Assembly: GCA_001931905.2 (NCBI GenBank)
Contig: MSJI02000833.1
Span: forward strand, 1-43,863
DNA: 43,863 bases
Direction of reading: 5' to 3'
DNA from: Cladosporium sp. IMV 00045
Taxonomy: Eukaryota > Ascomycota > Dothideomycetes > Cladosporiales > Cladosporiaceae
The notes beneath the pieces are model-generated. The model did no database searches and had not been told where the DNA came from. It worked only from the letters and a program-made list of their open reading frames with translations. Shown here one piece after another: positions 12,011 through 22,906 of the stretch. The first letter of the stretch is position 1. The number at the start of each line of letters is the position of its first letter. The position numbers and the translations under genes are program-made.

Positions 12011-12996
12011 CTACCCCTGGACCTCAAGGCCACCAGTAACGTGAGTCGTCTCGCCAGTAGTGTAAGTGGAAGTCGCCAGGTAGATGTACGCAGTGGCAAC
12101 CTCAACGGGCATACCGGGCCTCTTCATAGGCGGTGACTGGGATCCCAGACCCTCCATGTCCTCGGGCTTTGTTCCTTTGGTGGCCGGCTGCAGGGGCGTC
12201 CAGATAATACCGGGAGCGACGCAGTTCACGCGGATGCCCTTGGGGGCTTGCTGCTGTGCCAGGGCGCGAGTGTAGGCTGAGATGGCGCCCTTGGTTGCTG
12301 AGTAGTCGACGAGGGTGGGGTTGCCCATGTATCCTGCAACGGAGCCGGAGTTGATGATCACAGAGCCGCGAGGCATTTGGGCGATGGCGTATTTGGCAAT
12401 AGCCATCATGCCAATGATGTTGAGCTGGAAAGTGTTCTGGACGGAGTCGAGGTCGATATCCTTGTGGTCGAGGCACATCTCTTGCATGGCAGCTGTGAGG
12501 ATTGTTAGCAGGTTGTACCATTGGGACAGTAAGTTGGTATGCTAGGAGACCAACCATTGCTGACGAGAATGTTCAGTCTGTTGTGAACCTTCATGTGCTC
12601 ATCGACGACCTTCTTGCAGTTGCCGTTTTGCTTGAGATCAAGATCGATACCGTGTCCCTTGCGACCAGCCTTCTCGATCTGCTTGATTGTCCAAGCCGCA
12701 TCTTCCTTCTCTTCAGGGAGGTAGCAGATTGTGACATCGGCACCTTCGCGAGCCATGAGGATTGCTACGGAGCGGCCGATACCACTGTCACCTCCAGTGA
12801 TGAGGGCAGCCTTGCCCTCCAAAAGACCACGGCCCTCATACTCCTTGAGATAGGGCTTGCCCTGCTGGTCCCAGTACTCGAGCTGAGTGAAGGCGGCGGG
12901 AGGGTCGAGATGCTTCTCCAGACCTGCGGAACCAGTCTGGTCCTGCTTGGTGATCCATGCCGGGTAGGCGGTAGGGGCGAGTTCTTCCTTGGACAT
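12011..12996 (-). CDS. NAD(P)-dependent short-chain dehydrogenase/reductase, extended 'glucose/ribitol dehydrogenase-like' type
   Basis: Exons 12996-12555 and 12492-12011 join (GTTGGT..CACAG, branch TGCTAAC) to a 307-residue SDR. The first 60 residues are the N-terminal extension of the YghA/YhdF-like group, with KPYLKEYEG just before the Rossmann fold. The cofactor motif TGGDSGIG lies at 67-74. The active site has Ser198 (in INSGSVAGY), Tyr211 and Lys215 (YSATK). The usual NNAG structural motif reads VSNAA here, with a Ser in place of the first Asn. RVNCVAPG and the C-terminal THVTGG close the fold. Members of this group are often stress-induced reductases; the substrate cannot be told. The ATG at 12996 is the first in-frame ATG; the frame extends upstream only through a non-ATG codon. 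Confidence 0.9.
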
Positions 12997-13962
12997 ATTT
13001 GCTGAAGTCAAAATTTTTTTTGTTGGTTGTTCAATTGTAAGAGGGAAAAGTGAGTTCCTGCTTGGAGAGGTGAAAATAAAAGGCAACCTAACTTCTGGCC
13101 CTGCATGCAATTCCTAGCGTTCATATCCTCATCATTTTCTCAGTATTGTGACCTCATTGATGTTGTAGTTTGATGTCATGACGACGTGTGTGATGAGATT
13201 GTTGACTTCGATAACGAACCCCACTTCTCGAGTGCATGATGCCTTCTTCGAATGACAGTAGGATTTGTTGATCAGGAGAAATGTGATATCGATGCAGTTC
13301 GCAAGTTCGGTGTTCTTCCAGATGCTACAAGATTTGTGTATGTAGGTAGGCTTCCCGTTTCAGGTCGTTGCTATTGCGCGACGGGTGAGTGATGAGACGC
13401 CACTTGAGGGGCGAAAATGCGAGCCCCACCATCAAAAGCCGAGTGGCATCATCAACCGATCAGTCAAGATCCCATACCATATCGAATAAACAACAATCGA
13501 TGAGATGAATAATGTCTAAGGAACCTAAAGATTACTGATAGACAAGGAAACACGAATTTTAGTCTTTAGAAACGATACAACACACATTCAACAGCTTGAG
13601 GTGCTGTAAAATACTTGGCGGCTTTTGAAAAACCATGGCCATGATGCAGAACGGTGCGTTGTGACTTCGCTTTCTCGAGACTGACTGACTGACAACATAC
13701 CACCCTCAGCCACCCTAGAACAGCAATTACATCAATGGCGTTGCGTCAAGTAGTATAACTCATGAATCACTCAGCTACCTAGGATGAAGATGAAGTACTG
13801 ATTTACAGCATGATGATAATGGCAACACTAGAAGATGGGGACTATTCAGACCTTGTTCAACTCTCGAGCATCTCACCATTCTTGGGTTTTCATTAACACA
13901 ATTTGCGTCACTCCGGTTACCCTTAAACTCGTCTTGCGTTCAATTGAGAGGCAAGCCTTTTC
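12997..13962. other. Intergenic region, no gene recognised
   Basis: Almost 1 kb between the SDR promoter side and the aldolase stop codon. A T-run (about 13013-13021) lies just upstream of the SDR ATG on the plus strand. Nothing else is supported. Confidence 0.4.
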
Positions 13963-15023
13963 TCAACGCTCGTGCTCTTCCTCATCCCGCTCTTCACCTT
14001 CTTCGTCTGAAGCTGCTTCGTCCATCTCGAGATACGCATTCCTGTAGAAAGTACTGTCGCTCACCTCGGCTGACCACAAGCCCCATGGCCTGTCAACCGT
14101 CTGCTGGATTGCCGCCCACGAATCCTTGACTTCCCTCTCACTCAGGTACTTCACATCTTCTTTCTTCGCGGGGCCAGTCTCCTTGTCTCCAGATCCAAAG
14201 CGCTCGCCGAGTAGCCCAATGTTGTAGCTTCCCTGCATGAGCAGAGCCGTCGTTTGGATTCTAGCATTGGATTGAATGAAGACAGCACGAAATACTGCTT
14301 CCTCGATCCTCGATCCCACGCAGGTAAAACCATGACCGCGCATCAGCACTACGGGTGAGGAAGGATAAGCTGTTGGCTGCGGCGCTTGAGATGTGATGTA
14401 GGTCTTGATCAGATTAGTCGTCTTCGAAACGAGCGTTCCTGGGGTGAAACTGGCGGCGAGAGCCGCTCCCAGATGCGGTTGGTCCACCAACATGGAATGC
14501 GCATCGTTTGATTTGTAATGCAGAGCGATGTCGTAGACGGGTGCTTGCGAGCCCATCACGCCGGCCATGTGGTATACTGGTCGCAGCTAGTTGGTTCATT
14601 AACTCTTATCATCGTAGGCTGCCATCACACAATGGAAGCACCTACCGGAACGCTGCCGATGGAGAATGGAAGGACAGCCTCGCTGTGGCTGTGAACCACA
14701 GAGTTCACATCCTTATAGCGCTTATAGATCTCACTGTGAATGAGCCTCTCGACAAAGCCCTTCGCCGCAGCCTTGTTGACCGGAGATGCGTCTTCAACAT
14801 GATACTCTTCGAGATCTTCTCTGCTTGAGACGAGAGCTGGAGCTATCGAACGGGACAAGAAGAACGTCGCCGGATTCTGCGGGTTGCGAACACTGATGTG
14901 GCCATAGGCGTCGAGTACGTTCTGGTGGTCAAGTACGTGGTTTGCCGTGATCATTGTGCTGAACAGCTCATCAGAAGGCGGGGTAGAGGCTTTGAGAAGA
15001 GCGGCGCGAGGGTCTGAAGACAT
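13963..15023 (-). CDS. Class II aldolase/adducin-family protein
   Basis: Exons 15023-14646 and 14586-13963 join (GTAGGT..CTAG) to a 333-residue protein. The acceptor at 14587 is chosen because it restores VPLRPVYHMAG, a conserved block of the fungal family; a CAG acceptor just downstream would break the frame. Metal-ligand candidates are the HSH of VVHSHSEAVLPF (about 108-120) and the His of MRGHGF. The N-terminal GHISVRNP motif is also typical. Enzymes of this fold cleave or decarboxylate small hydroxy-acids or sugar phosphates using Zn2+; the substrate here is unknown. The C-terminal 25 residues are highly acidic. An in-frame ATG at 15149 would add 42 residues with a strongly hydrophobic stretch, so the start is not certain. 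Confidence 0.82.
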
Positions 15024-15153
15024 TGTTGAGGTCGATCGTGTCTCACAAGCAGTATCGATTGCGACAGTGTAGACCGTGTGCGGTGACAGAAGCAAAAATA
15101 TATTGAACACAATGAGCATGAAGAAGCTTCGGAGGCTTGAGGATGACATCAGT

Positions 15154-15385
15154 GTCGAGCTCAAGCTGATATGAGATGGTCGGCGTTTGTAATTGCTAGC
15201 AATAAGAGACGACTGTCTTCACGGATGGATGGACTAGTTCATTTGATCATGACCACAAGACACAGGAGTCCATTGTAGATCGAATAATCTTACGGGAAAT
15301 GCTACATGTATTATGCTCAAGTCATTGCTGGTTGCACAAGAGCTGCAAGAAACGACGTGTGTGGCGGCTTCCCCTCATGTCCGAG
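15154..15385. repeat. 232-bp perfect repeat, copy A (upstream region of the aldolase gene)
   Basis: By eye these bases match 16105-16336 without a difference. The block starts 4 bp upstream of the alternative aldolase ATG (15149) and ends at 15385, after which the two copies differ by roughly a fifth to a quarter. The copies are in the same orientation, 951 bp apart. Confidence 0.9.
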
Positions 15386-16084
15386 CAGCGAGATTTGGAG
15401 TAAAGCTTCTTAGAAAGCAAGGGAGAAGCTGAAGCTCCACCCAAATCGTACTCTGGCTCTATAGGCTGCAGGGGCAATAGATAGTAACCATTTCACAAAA
15501 CAGCAATATCAAAGCCATGCTATTATGTGAGTATTCTCAATCTCAGCTGACTTATCATATACCATGTTATTGTCCTCTTTGTGGCTTTTGACGAGTCACA
15601 CTGTCAAGCTGCCAGACATACTTGTCAGATTACAGCAGACTGATGTGATCACGATAGCGCTGATGTTCAGACTGATTCATGCATAAGTAGTCACAGGATT
15701 GACTGAAGGAAACTGGAAATAGTAATGTCTTCTTAACAAGAAAAAGTTGATCACAAGCATATCCAATGTCTGGCTGAATTGAAATTTGAGTTACATCCCA
15801 TCTTTTGCCTAACTTAGGAGTGAGCATTAAGCAGGCTCACCTTAAATTGTTCTAGTTTACATCAAGTCTGCCCTAAAATTGACCAATACCTATGTTTGAC
15901 CAATTGAAAGGATGTATTAGGATCTATATTTGACAAGTGCATGTCCAAGGCTTCTTCGAACGAATGCTTCCCTGTGTGACCTGTTTTCCAGTCAGTGACA
16001 TTATAGGCTCATAGAATCCATAGAAAGCTTGAATATAACGTCATTGACTGGGAAGTCGGCCAGACGGTGAAGTCGGCCAGGAAT
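15386..16084. repeat. Diverged repeat, copy A (left of the assembly gap)
   Basis: This stretch aligns with 16337 to about 17410 in the same order. Shared landmarks are GAGAAGCTGAAAGCTCCACCC-like sequence near 15425/16376, GTTGATCACAAGCA near 15725/16616, TTGACAA.TGCATG near 15930/17270 and CTTGAATA near 16027/17369. It lacks roughly 400-500 bp present in copy B. It ends with a direct repeat of GAAGTCGGCCAG just before the N-run. Confidence 0.7.
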
Positions 16085-16104
16085 NNNNNNNNNNNNNNNN
16101 NNNN
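16085..16104. other. Assembly gap (20 N)
   Basis: Twenty undetermined bases. A fixed round number suggests a placeholder rather than a measured gap, so the true distance and content between the two repeat copies are unknown. Confidence 0.98.
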
Positions 16105-16336
16105 GTCGAGCTCAAGCTGATATGAGATGGTCGGCGTTTGTAATTGCTAGCAATAAGAGACGACTGTCTTCACGGATGGATGGACTAGTTCATTTGATCA
16201 TGACCACAAGACACAGGAGTCCATTGTAGATCGAATAATCTTACGGGAAATGCTACATGTATTATGCTCAAGTCATTGCTGGTTGCACAAGAGCTGCAAG
16301 AAACGACGTGTGTGGCGGCTTCCCCTCATGTCCGAG
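16105..16336. repeat. 232-bp perfect repeat, copy B (first bases after the gap)
   Basis: Identical by eye to 15154-15385. It begins exactly at the first base after the N-run, so the repeat may extend further left into unsequenced DNA. Confidence 0.9.
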
Positions 16337-17410
16337 AAGCGAGATGTGAAGTAAAGCTTGTTCGAAACGAAAAGAGAAGCTGAAAGCTCCACCCAAGTCA
16401 TACATACTTTGGCTGTATAAGCTTCAGGAGCAAGAAATAAAAATTGTTTCACACAACAGCAATTCCAGGGCCATGGTATGCTGTGAGTAACGTTATTCTC
16501 AATCTCAGCTAACTTGAGCGCTAATATTCAGATTGATTATAAGTAAGTTAGGCACGAGATTGACTGGAAGAAACTGGAACTAACTTTACATCAACTGTCT
16601 TGTCGATAAGGAAATGTTGATCACAAGCAAATTCAATGTCTGATTGAATTGCAAATCAAGATGCATCTCATCTGTTGCCTACATGTGAACAACAAGCAAG
16701 CTTGAATCAACTTTTTATGGGTTACATAATTCAGAAAGTTTGAAGTACACTGCAAATTGTAAATTATTGCTTGAATGCTTCGACAGCATGGTGCAACAGC
16801 AGCTTGTTTTCCCATTTGAGCTCTATCAACGCGTTTGTTTGTATGAGAAACCATTCGAAGTATTTTGAGTGATTCTGAAAAGAGAGTTTTTCAATCAGCC
16901 ATGCTCCTAGTAGAGATTCTGATGATGAGCTGATCATATGATGAGAAAATTTGTCTCTATAATGAGTTAACTGACTTAACTTAGCTAGTACATTGTTTGT
17001 CAAGTCAGACTTTGACTTGGAACTTACTGCCGCAGTTCTTGAGTCACTGAATGCAACATAAGTCAGTAATATGACAGCTCACTTTCACTGTTTAAATTGT
17101 GATTTGAGTGCTATTATGCACTTGATTATTGTGCTTATATGCATTATCCAGGTAAGATATATTGCAGAATCTTGTGAGCCAAAGTGATACAAGTTTTCCC
17201 TCATGACTCTGCCATGGACTTGATCAATGCGTGAGTTTAACTAATTATAAAAATTTGAATGTCTCACATTTGACAAATGCATGATTAAAGCTACATTAGT
17301 GGACTGCTTCCCTGGGTAGCCTGTTTTCTGGTTAAAGACTTTATAAGCTCACCAAATTCATATAGAGCTTGAATAATTGATTTATAACTTAGACAGACAT
17401 GCTAACTGCC
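16337..17410. repeat. Diverged repeat, copy B (right of the assembly gap)
   Basis: Collinear with copy A (15386-16084) but longer, with extra AT-rich sequence at about 16700-17070. At the right end, where copy A reads GTCGGCCAG, this copy reads AACTGCCAA, one example of CpG loss. No coding capacity is recognisable. Confidence 0.65.
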
Positions 17411-20400
17411 AAATTAATAGGAAGTTTGATAGATTTGAAAAGCAGCTGATCAGTGTTGTGCAATTGCTAGAGATCATTTCAGCTGCACTTGCTCGTAACA
17501 ACTTAAGCCAAGTTATATTCTGGTTCAACATTATGATGAAAGTAGCTAGACCTTCTTTTGAGTATGCTTGAACGATTCTTTTCGAATTTTAGTAACTTAG
17601 CCCACTTCTGTGTAAGTAGATATGGCCAGCCCCCACAAGATGTCAGCAAGACGTGAACTTGATTGTATTTTGATAGCTCAGTCTTTTGTCTATAGCTTAC
17701 TAGTTTTGGTATATAGAACGCTGGAAGACTTCAAATTGCTGACAATCACTTCATGCTTAAAACAATCTCAGATATGGCAGATTAAATTTACAGGATTACA
17801 TTGCTGTCTAGGAAAGATTTGAAAGTTCGATCAATCTAAGCTTCCAAATCTGACCAGAGTGATAAATTAGGTGATCAAATTTGGACCGTCAAAGTGATTG
17901 AGACTTACGCAAATATCTATCATATAATGCTAGCTGTATTTAGACATGTATCTTTGATACCTAGCTGCGTAAATATGGAATGCCCGCGTGTTTTGGCTAG
18001 TGACTGACTTCTCAATCTGGCAGATTTCCCATTTAGTGATGTTAGATTAGTTACAAGTCATTTTGTGTTTATTTGCGAACAAAGTCACTTTTGCATCTTG
18101 ACTGCAAGCTTAACAACTGAAGACAAGAGATTATACTTGTAAGTCACATTTTTAATCGATGTAAAAGTCAACCCACAAAAATAGAAAACACAAAATCAAG
18201 ATAATTGACAATCAAGAAGGATTGGTTTTTGAATAGAATGCTTTTGCAGAGTCAATTCTACAGATTTCGTGAATGAGCTCATCAAATGCAAGTCGAGAAT
18301 GCATTTCTATGTAAGTTATGCAAACAGAAATGCTAGAATCTTGTTGTAATGGCTATAATTGAGCTTCTGACAATAAGAGCTGGAATAGTACTCGATGTCA
18401 TTTTGTTTATTCTTCAATGCCAAGTTACATCACGACTGTTCAAGAGAAAAAACTAGAATAAAACTAGAATTGCTACTTCCAGAGTCATAACTACTTGTCT
18501 TATTAATGATAAGTAAGTGCGTGATATTGTCAAATAGCCAGCTGATCATACTAACTTTGATCATTAGTTGAGACTATCAGCTTAACATTTGTAGTATAAG
18601 TGAATAATAATGATATTTGCAATGACTTAGATCTGAGAGTCACAACTGATAACAATCTGGATGTTCAGATTTGCTCCTGTAATGATTCAATGAACAAGAA
18701 ATCAGTTAACTTATTCGCTATTCAAACTAAACTAACATTATATTGCATACATATCAGTTAACATGGGATGGCAGAGAATAAGACAGCTCAAACAAATTGT
18801 TTCTAGGCATTTAATATAGTGAGAGCACTTGGAAAGAGCTTTTATGATAACTACTTAGAGCAAAACATTAGAATAGCAATCATGTCGAAGATTCATTTGA
18901 ATGGTCCAAGCAAGTCAAACTGGACTGACCAACTTATATGATCCACTGATTGTGTCAATTTAATTCAGAATTTGATCCAAGTCACTCTATGATGTTAGTA
19001 ATGAAAATCAGCTTAGTTAGATTCTGATCACTTAATAAACAAATCAGATCACAGACTAGGTCCTACGCTGGCTTTGATGAACACATGAAACTATTTCTAG
19101 CAGCTGATGTCATTTTTAGTCATAGCAGCATTGTGGATGCTCGCAGGTAGGGTTGAAACACAATATCATTGTGATTGAAAGAGAATTTCTCGATGTGACT
19201 TGAGCATGGGCTGAAAACGCTAATTTAGGCTGACACATGCCAGATCAAAGGTGTTTTTTCATTACAAGCTAAACTTGCAATCTTACATGCTCACTTTGTT
19301 CTTTGTGATTGAGCTTCCAAATACAAGTCAAGCTTCTTGTTCTTAATGCTAATTGTCAGTCAGCCAATATAATTGATCATCTGCAAAAGTCTGCTTCTGT
19401 CAGCTAATAATCCTCATGTGCAAGTTAACAATTGGATTCGTTGCAACCATGCTATGTAGATCATCCAAGCAAGAAACTACTTGATCTAGTAAAATGGAGA
19501 TATGGTGCATAAGACCATAATGCAGCTAACTTTATGACTAGTAACTCATGACTTGATCAGAATACCCTTTATTTATGAGTAAGTATATAATGAAATAAGA
19601 AAACAATAAAAAGCAGCTGAAACGTTAGTAGAATTAAGACAACTGCATGTTACCACCTGTCGTATTAGTCATGCGTTATATCTTAGTTACTTTTTTGCAC
19701 AAATTCAACTAAAGCACTTTATTTAGATTGTTCGATAGAGTCACTTTATACAACATGATCAACCAACCCGAAACATGACTTATGCAATAAATTAACTCAA
19801 CGATGAATCATACAGACATGAAACTGTTTAGAAACAGAATATTGTTCATGTCCACTGCATTTAAAACAATATTTGCTATATTATAGATTTGAAAACAGAT
19901 TGCAAGTTAGCTATTGCGCTTGTGTCTACATATCTTGTTAATTGACATCCGTTAACAGTTCTTTTGGGGCTGTTTCACTCATAGTCAGGAGCTTGCTTTT
20001 ATGTCAGTAGTAAGAAGTCTGACTTGATAAACAAACAAGAGTGTTATGTGACATTGAGCTTGTTCACTTGAGACAAACTTCAAAGCAATTTACTCATATG
20101 CGCCATAATTGACTTGTTAGGGGGTACTAGTGATCCATGGCAAATCAGTTTATAAAATGCGATGCTGCATGATTCCATGCTGTCGCTAATAATCAGGCTG
20201 GCTTCACTATAAGAGCTGGCATTCAGCAATAGAATGCAGTTGTTGTGACTATCACATAATCCACATGTGACTTGCTATCATTATTATGCTATACAAACTA
20301 CATTACTTTGAATGATAATGAATTCACTGACAACAGTTTCCTAGTCATGCAAGCATAGAGCCATGCAGGATGAAGTGTTATCAGACTCTAGGTCTTATAC

Positions 20401-21388
20401 AAAGCTGACATTTTATCAAATCTAACACTCGAATGAAGACCTTACTTTGATGCTTCTTGAAAAGCTTTTTCACTAACTTGTGATCACAATAAATCACCTC
20501 ATATGGACACTATAGTCTGCTCAAATGCTATCTTTGCATAGCAGTAGTAGATTTGTCTAGTGTGAATGGTCTTAATAGCATGTGATCAGCCAAGATCATG
20601 TAACTTAACTTCTTAGACAACCCAGATCTTTCTACTAATCTCAATGACAGTCTGTCATGCAGCAATATGGTCTTCTTGTTCTTATATGATTTGATAAGTC
20701 CATACTTTATCAGTCTGATCAGAGCTCTATAACGCTAGAATTAAATGCCAAATGCACTTCCAAAATCATTCCAACTATGAAGAAAAGTAATAATATCAGA
20801 TTTTACTTAGCATCACAATGTTTAGCATGAAGTTGGTAGTATGCACTTATGTGACGTCTAAACCTGATCACAGAAGTTGTTGATGATTTTGCTTATCTGC
20901 AAAAACACAGTCAGCTTGTCAAAATGCTCTGGACAATCAATGACAAACATGTGTGTGGTGTGAATGCTTTAAGATTGAGTATTACGCACAATTGAATCAT
21001 TAGGTGAATGCCTTGAAAAGACTGCAAGCAGCCAAGTTTCTTAATGTCACTTTGACTAAGTTATAAACTGACTATATTGTTATTGTGCTTGCTAGTCAAT
21101 AATAATTTGACTTGCTGTTTCAAGCATTGCTTCTATGATGTCAAACCAACTGAGTGGATCAGACTGAATTGCCAGCGTCACGCGATCATTGCAAAGTTAC
21201 CCAGGCAGGTCCATGTCAGACAGGCAGTGTCTTTGGGGTGAGGCAGCTATGTGCAGTATAGAGTGGGAGTTGAAAGTCTGACACTCTTTAACATCTTCCA
21301 TTCCACAATTAGAATACCCCAGGTCTGGTGAGAAAAAAATGTGAAGACCAGAGAGCTCAATTATAGACTCAGGCGAAACGCAGTGGGC

Positions 21389-21394
21389 AAAAAA
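21389..21394 (-). terminator. RNA polymerase III terminator of the tRNA-Val gene
   Basis: Six consecutive T residues on the minus strand, 5 bp beyond the tRNA 3' end, a strong Pol III stop. Confidence 0.8.
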
Positions 21395-21399
21395 GAGAA

Positions 21400-21512
21400 G
21401 CTCGACCCCAGGATCGAACTGAGGACCTTACCCGTTCAAGACGGTTGCTTTCTACAGCTTACATGTGAAGATAGCTGTGAAGGGTACGTGATAGCCACTA
21501 CACCAGTCGAGC
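21400..21512 (-). tRNA. tRNA-Val (anticodon CAC) with a 41-nt intron
   Basis: On the minus strand all arms fold. The acceptor stem is GCTCGAC/GTCGAGC with 7 perfect pairs. The D arm GTGTAGTGGCTATCAC and variable loop AGGTC are identical or nearly so to eukaryotic tRNA-Val(CAC). The anticodon stem is TACCC/GGGTA. The T arm is CTCAG-TTCGATC-CTGGG. The mature loop is TTCACAC with anticodon CAC, and the intron (21435-21475) sits after base 37, the canonical place. The A box TGGTGTAGTGG fits the consensus, the B box CAGTTCGATCC is close to it, and a T6 terminator follows. The base after the acceptor stem is T rather than the usual A. It lies exactly at the right edge of the AT-rich island. Confidence 0.9.
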
Positions 21513-22052
21513 TTGACGATTCTATTGAATCATGTGACTGAGGTCAAATTTTGTAAAATATATACCCTTCATTTTCAGTTGTCAAGCTTCGGGAGCTGCC
21601 CGTGAATGCTGTTCTCGATCGCACGCAGGCGATCAATACCGAGCTATGCGAAGGACATATTCATCTGTTGGAAAAAGGACTTGATCATTGAACTGTTGCA
21701 AAAGCTTGGATGTTGACAAAAAAAGACACCGTTCCGGTTCACCTAGATGATAAGCCAATAGAGCAGCCGTGGAAAGCACGTTTCCGGCGCAGGAGCCAAT
21801 GTGATACTCCAGCTCATGCACGCACAACATCAACTGTTCATGACACAAATACCACTGAGGTGACATACTGGAAAGGCCTTTGATAGGGCAGTTAAAGCAC
21901 GTTGGGAGAACCTTTTGATTGCATATCCGTATACATGAATAATGCTCGCCAATAACCCAACGCCTCGCTTGACTTTCAGGAGCACAGAATCGTAGGCCTC
22001 ATAGCTCGTCTGCGTTCCATTCGCTCGTGACATACACTCATCATCGTCGCAT
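21513..22052. other. Intergenic region between tRNA-Val and CHO1
   Basis: About 540 bp upstream of the tRNA and downstream of the CHO1 stop. Base composition returns to normal by about 21600. No gene is supported. Confidence 0.4.
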
Positions 22053-22906
22053 TTAGGGCTTGGGGACATGCAGAGTCTTAGACACCATGCAGCAGCCGTG
22101 AGCCAGGAAGAGGAACACCACTGGGTGGAACTCAAGCGGGGTGCCGTGCATGACAGTGCCGTATGGGATGTTCTCCAGAATCCAGCCCTTTGATACCCAG
22201 AACGCAGTCAAAGCCATGATGCACAAGCTCGTGGGGATCGGCAGGCCCTCGAAGTACTTTGCCTTGCCGTTGGCGTCTTTGGGAACGTTGTCGGTGGTGA
22301 CGTTGAAGCGTGCTAGACGAGCGAGACCGGCGAGGACGAAGCATGTAAGAAACAGCTGGTCCAGGCCAGTGCGCAAGCCAGCAGCGAAGGCGCACATTGA
22401 GGGTGCGACACCGAAGGAGATCTGCCCTGCTGTGTTAGCATGGCGGGTCGATGTAACATCGTAGTTTGTAGGTGTATACTCACAAGATCGGCGAGCGAGT
22501 CCAGCTCTGCACCCATCAAGCTGCTCTTCTTCCTCCACCTCGCGACCATGCCGTCGAAGAAATCAAACAGCAAGCCGAATGGCATGAATGCCAGAGCGGT
22601 CCACAGGTGACCAGTATCTTGCGGCGATCCAAGGCAGTAGCGCATGGAGAATTGGATAGACATGACGCCGCAGAAGCCATTCATGAGGGTGATGAAGTCC
22701 GCAAGGTGGTAGGCACGCACCAGACTGAAGTGGCCTGGGTCCTGGGCCTGAAGAAGGCGGGCTTGTTTGTTCTGAGCTGTCGAGCTGTCAGTACATGATA
22801 CGGCGTCTTTCCAGAGGCTTCAATTTGCAAGCTACTTACAAGGCGCTTCAGCGACCTCCTTCACAGTCTTTTCTACGCCATTGGGCACGCCAGATCTCTT
22901 CGACAT
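22053..22906 (-). CDS. CHO1: CDP-diacylglycerol--serine O-phosphatidyltransferase (phosphatidylserine synthase)
   Basis: The enzyme makes phosphatidylserine from CDP-diacylglycerol and serine in the ER membrane. Three exons (22906-22840, 22776-22484, 22421-22053) give 242 residues; yeast Cho1 has 276. The acceptor at 22777 is required, because using the CAG two codons later creates a stop. The CDP-alcohol phosphotransferase signature D-G-x2-A-R-x8-G-x3-D-x3-D is complete in FFDGMVARW...GAELDSLAD (about 95-120). Several hydrophobic segments follow ([37 protein letters not shown]). The short N-terminal tail is polar. It shares a 434-bp divergent promoter with APC2. Confidence 0.93.

Larger units (their letters stand above)
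15386..21388. other. AT-rich, CpG-depleted island without genes
   Basis: About 6 kb with G+C near one third by eye, against about half in the flanks. ORFs are short and interrupted. In six lines that I counted by hand (18541-18720 and 19381-19560, 360 bp) there are 2 CpG, about 60 CpA+TpG, about 33 ApC+GpT, about 32 TpA and about 39 ApT. That gives TpA/ApT about 0.8 and (CpA+TpG)/(ApC+GpT) about 1.8. This is the reverse of classical CpA-to-TpA RIP and fits loss at CpG instead. The source is probably an old transposon or repeat. A faint Gag-like peptide at 18881-18937 is the only coding hint. Confidence 0.75.

Noticed and set aside
12997..13110. Longer N-terminus for the SDR
   Set aside because: The upstream frame has no ATG (it would need TTG) and the extra residues have no similarity to the family; the ATG at 12996 is the first available.
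15386..21388. Calling the AT-rich island a classical RIP product
   Set aside because: The hand-counted indices point away from CpA-to-TpA mutation, so the usual label would be wrong on the evidence seen.
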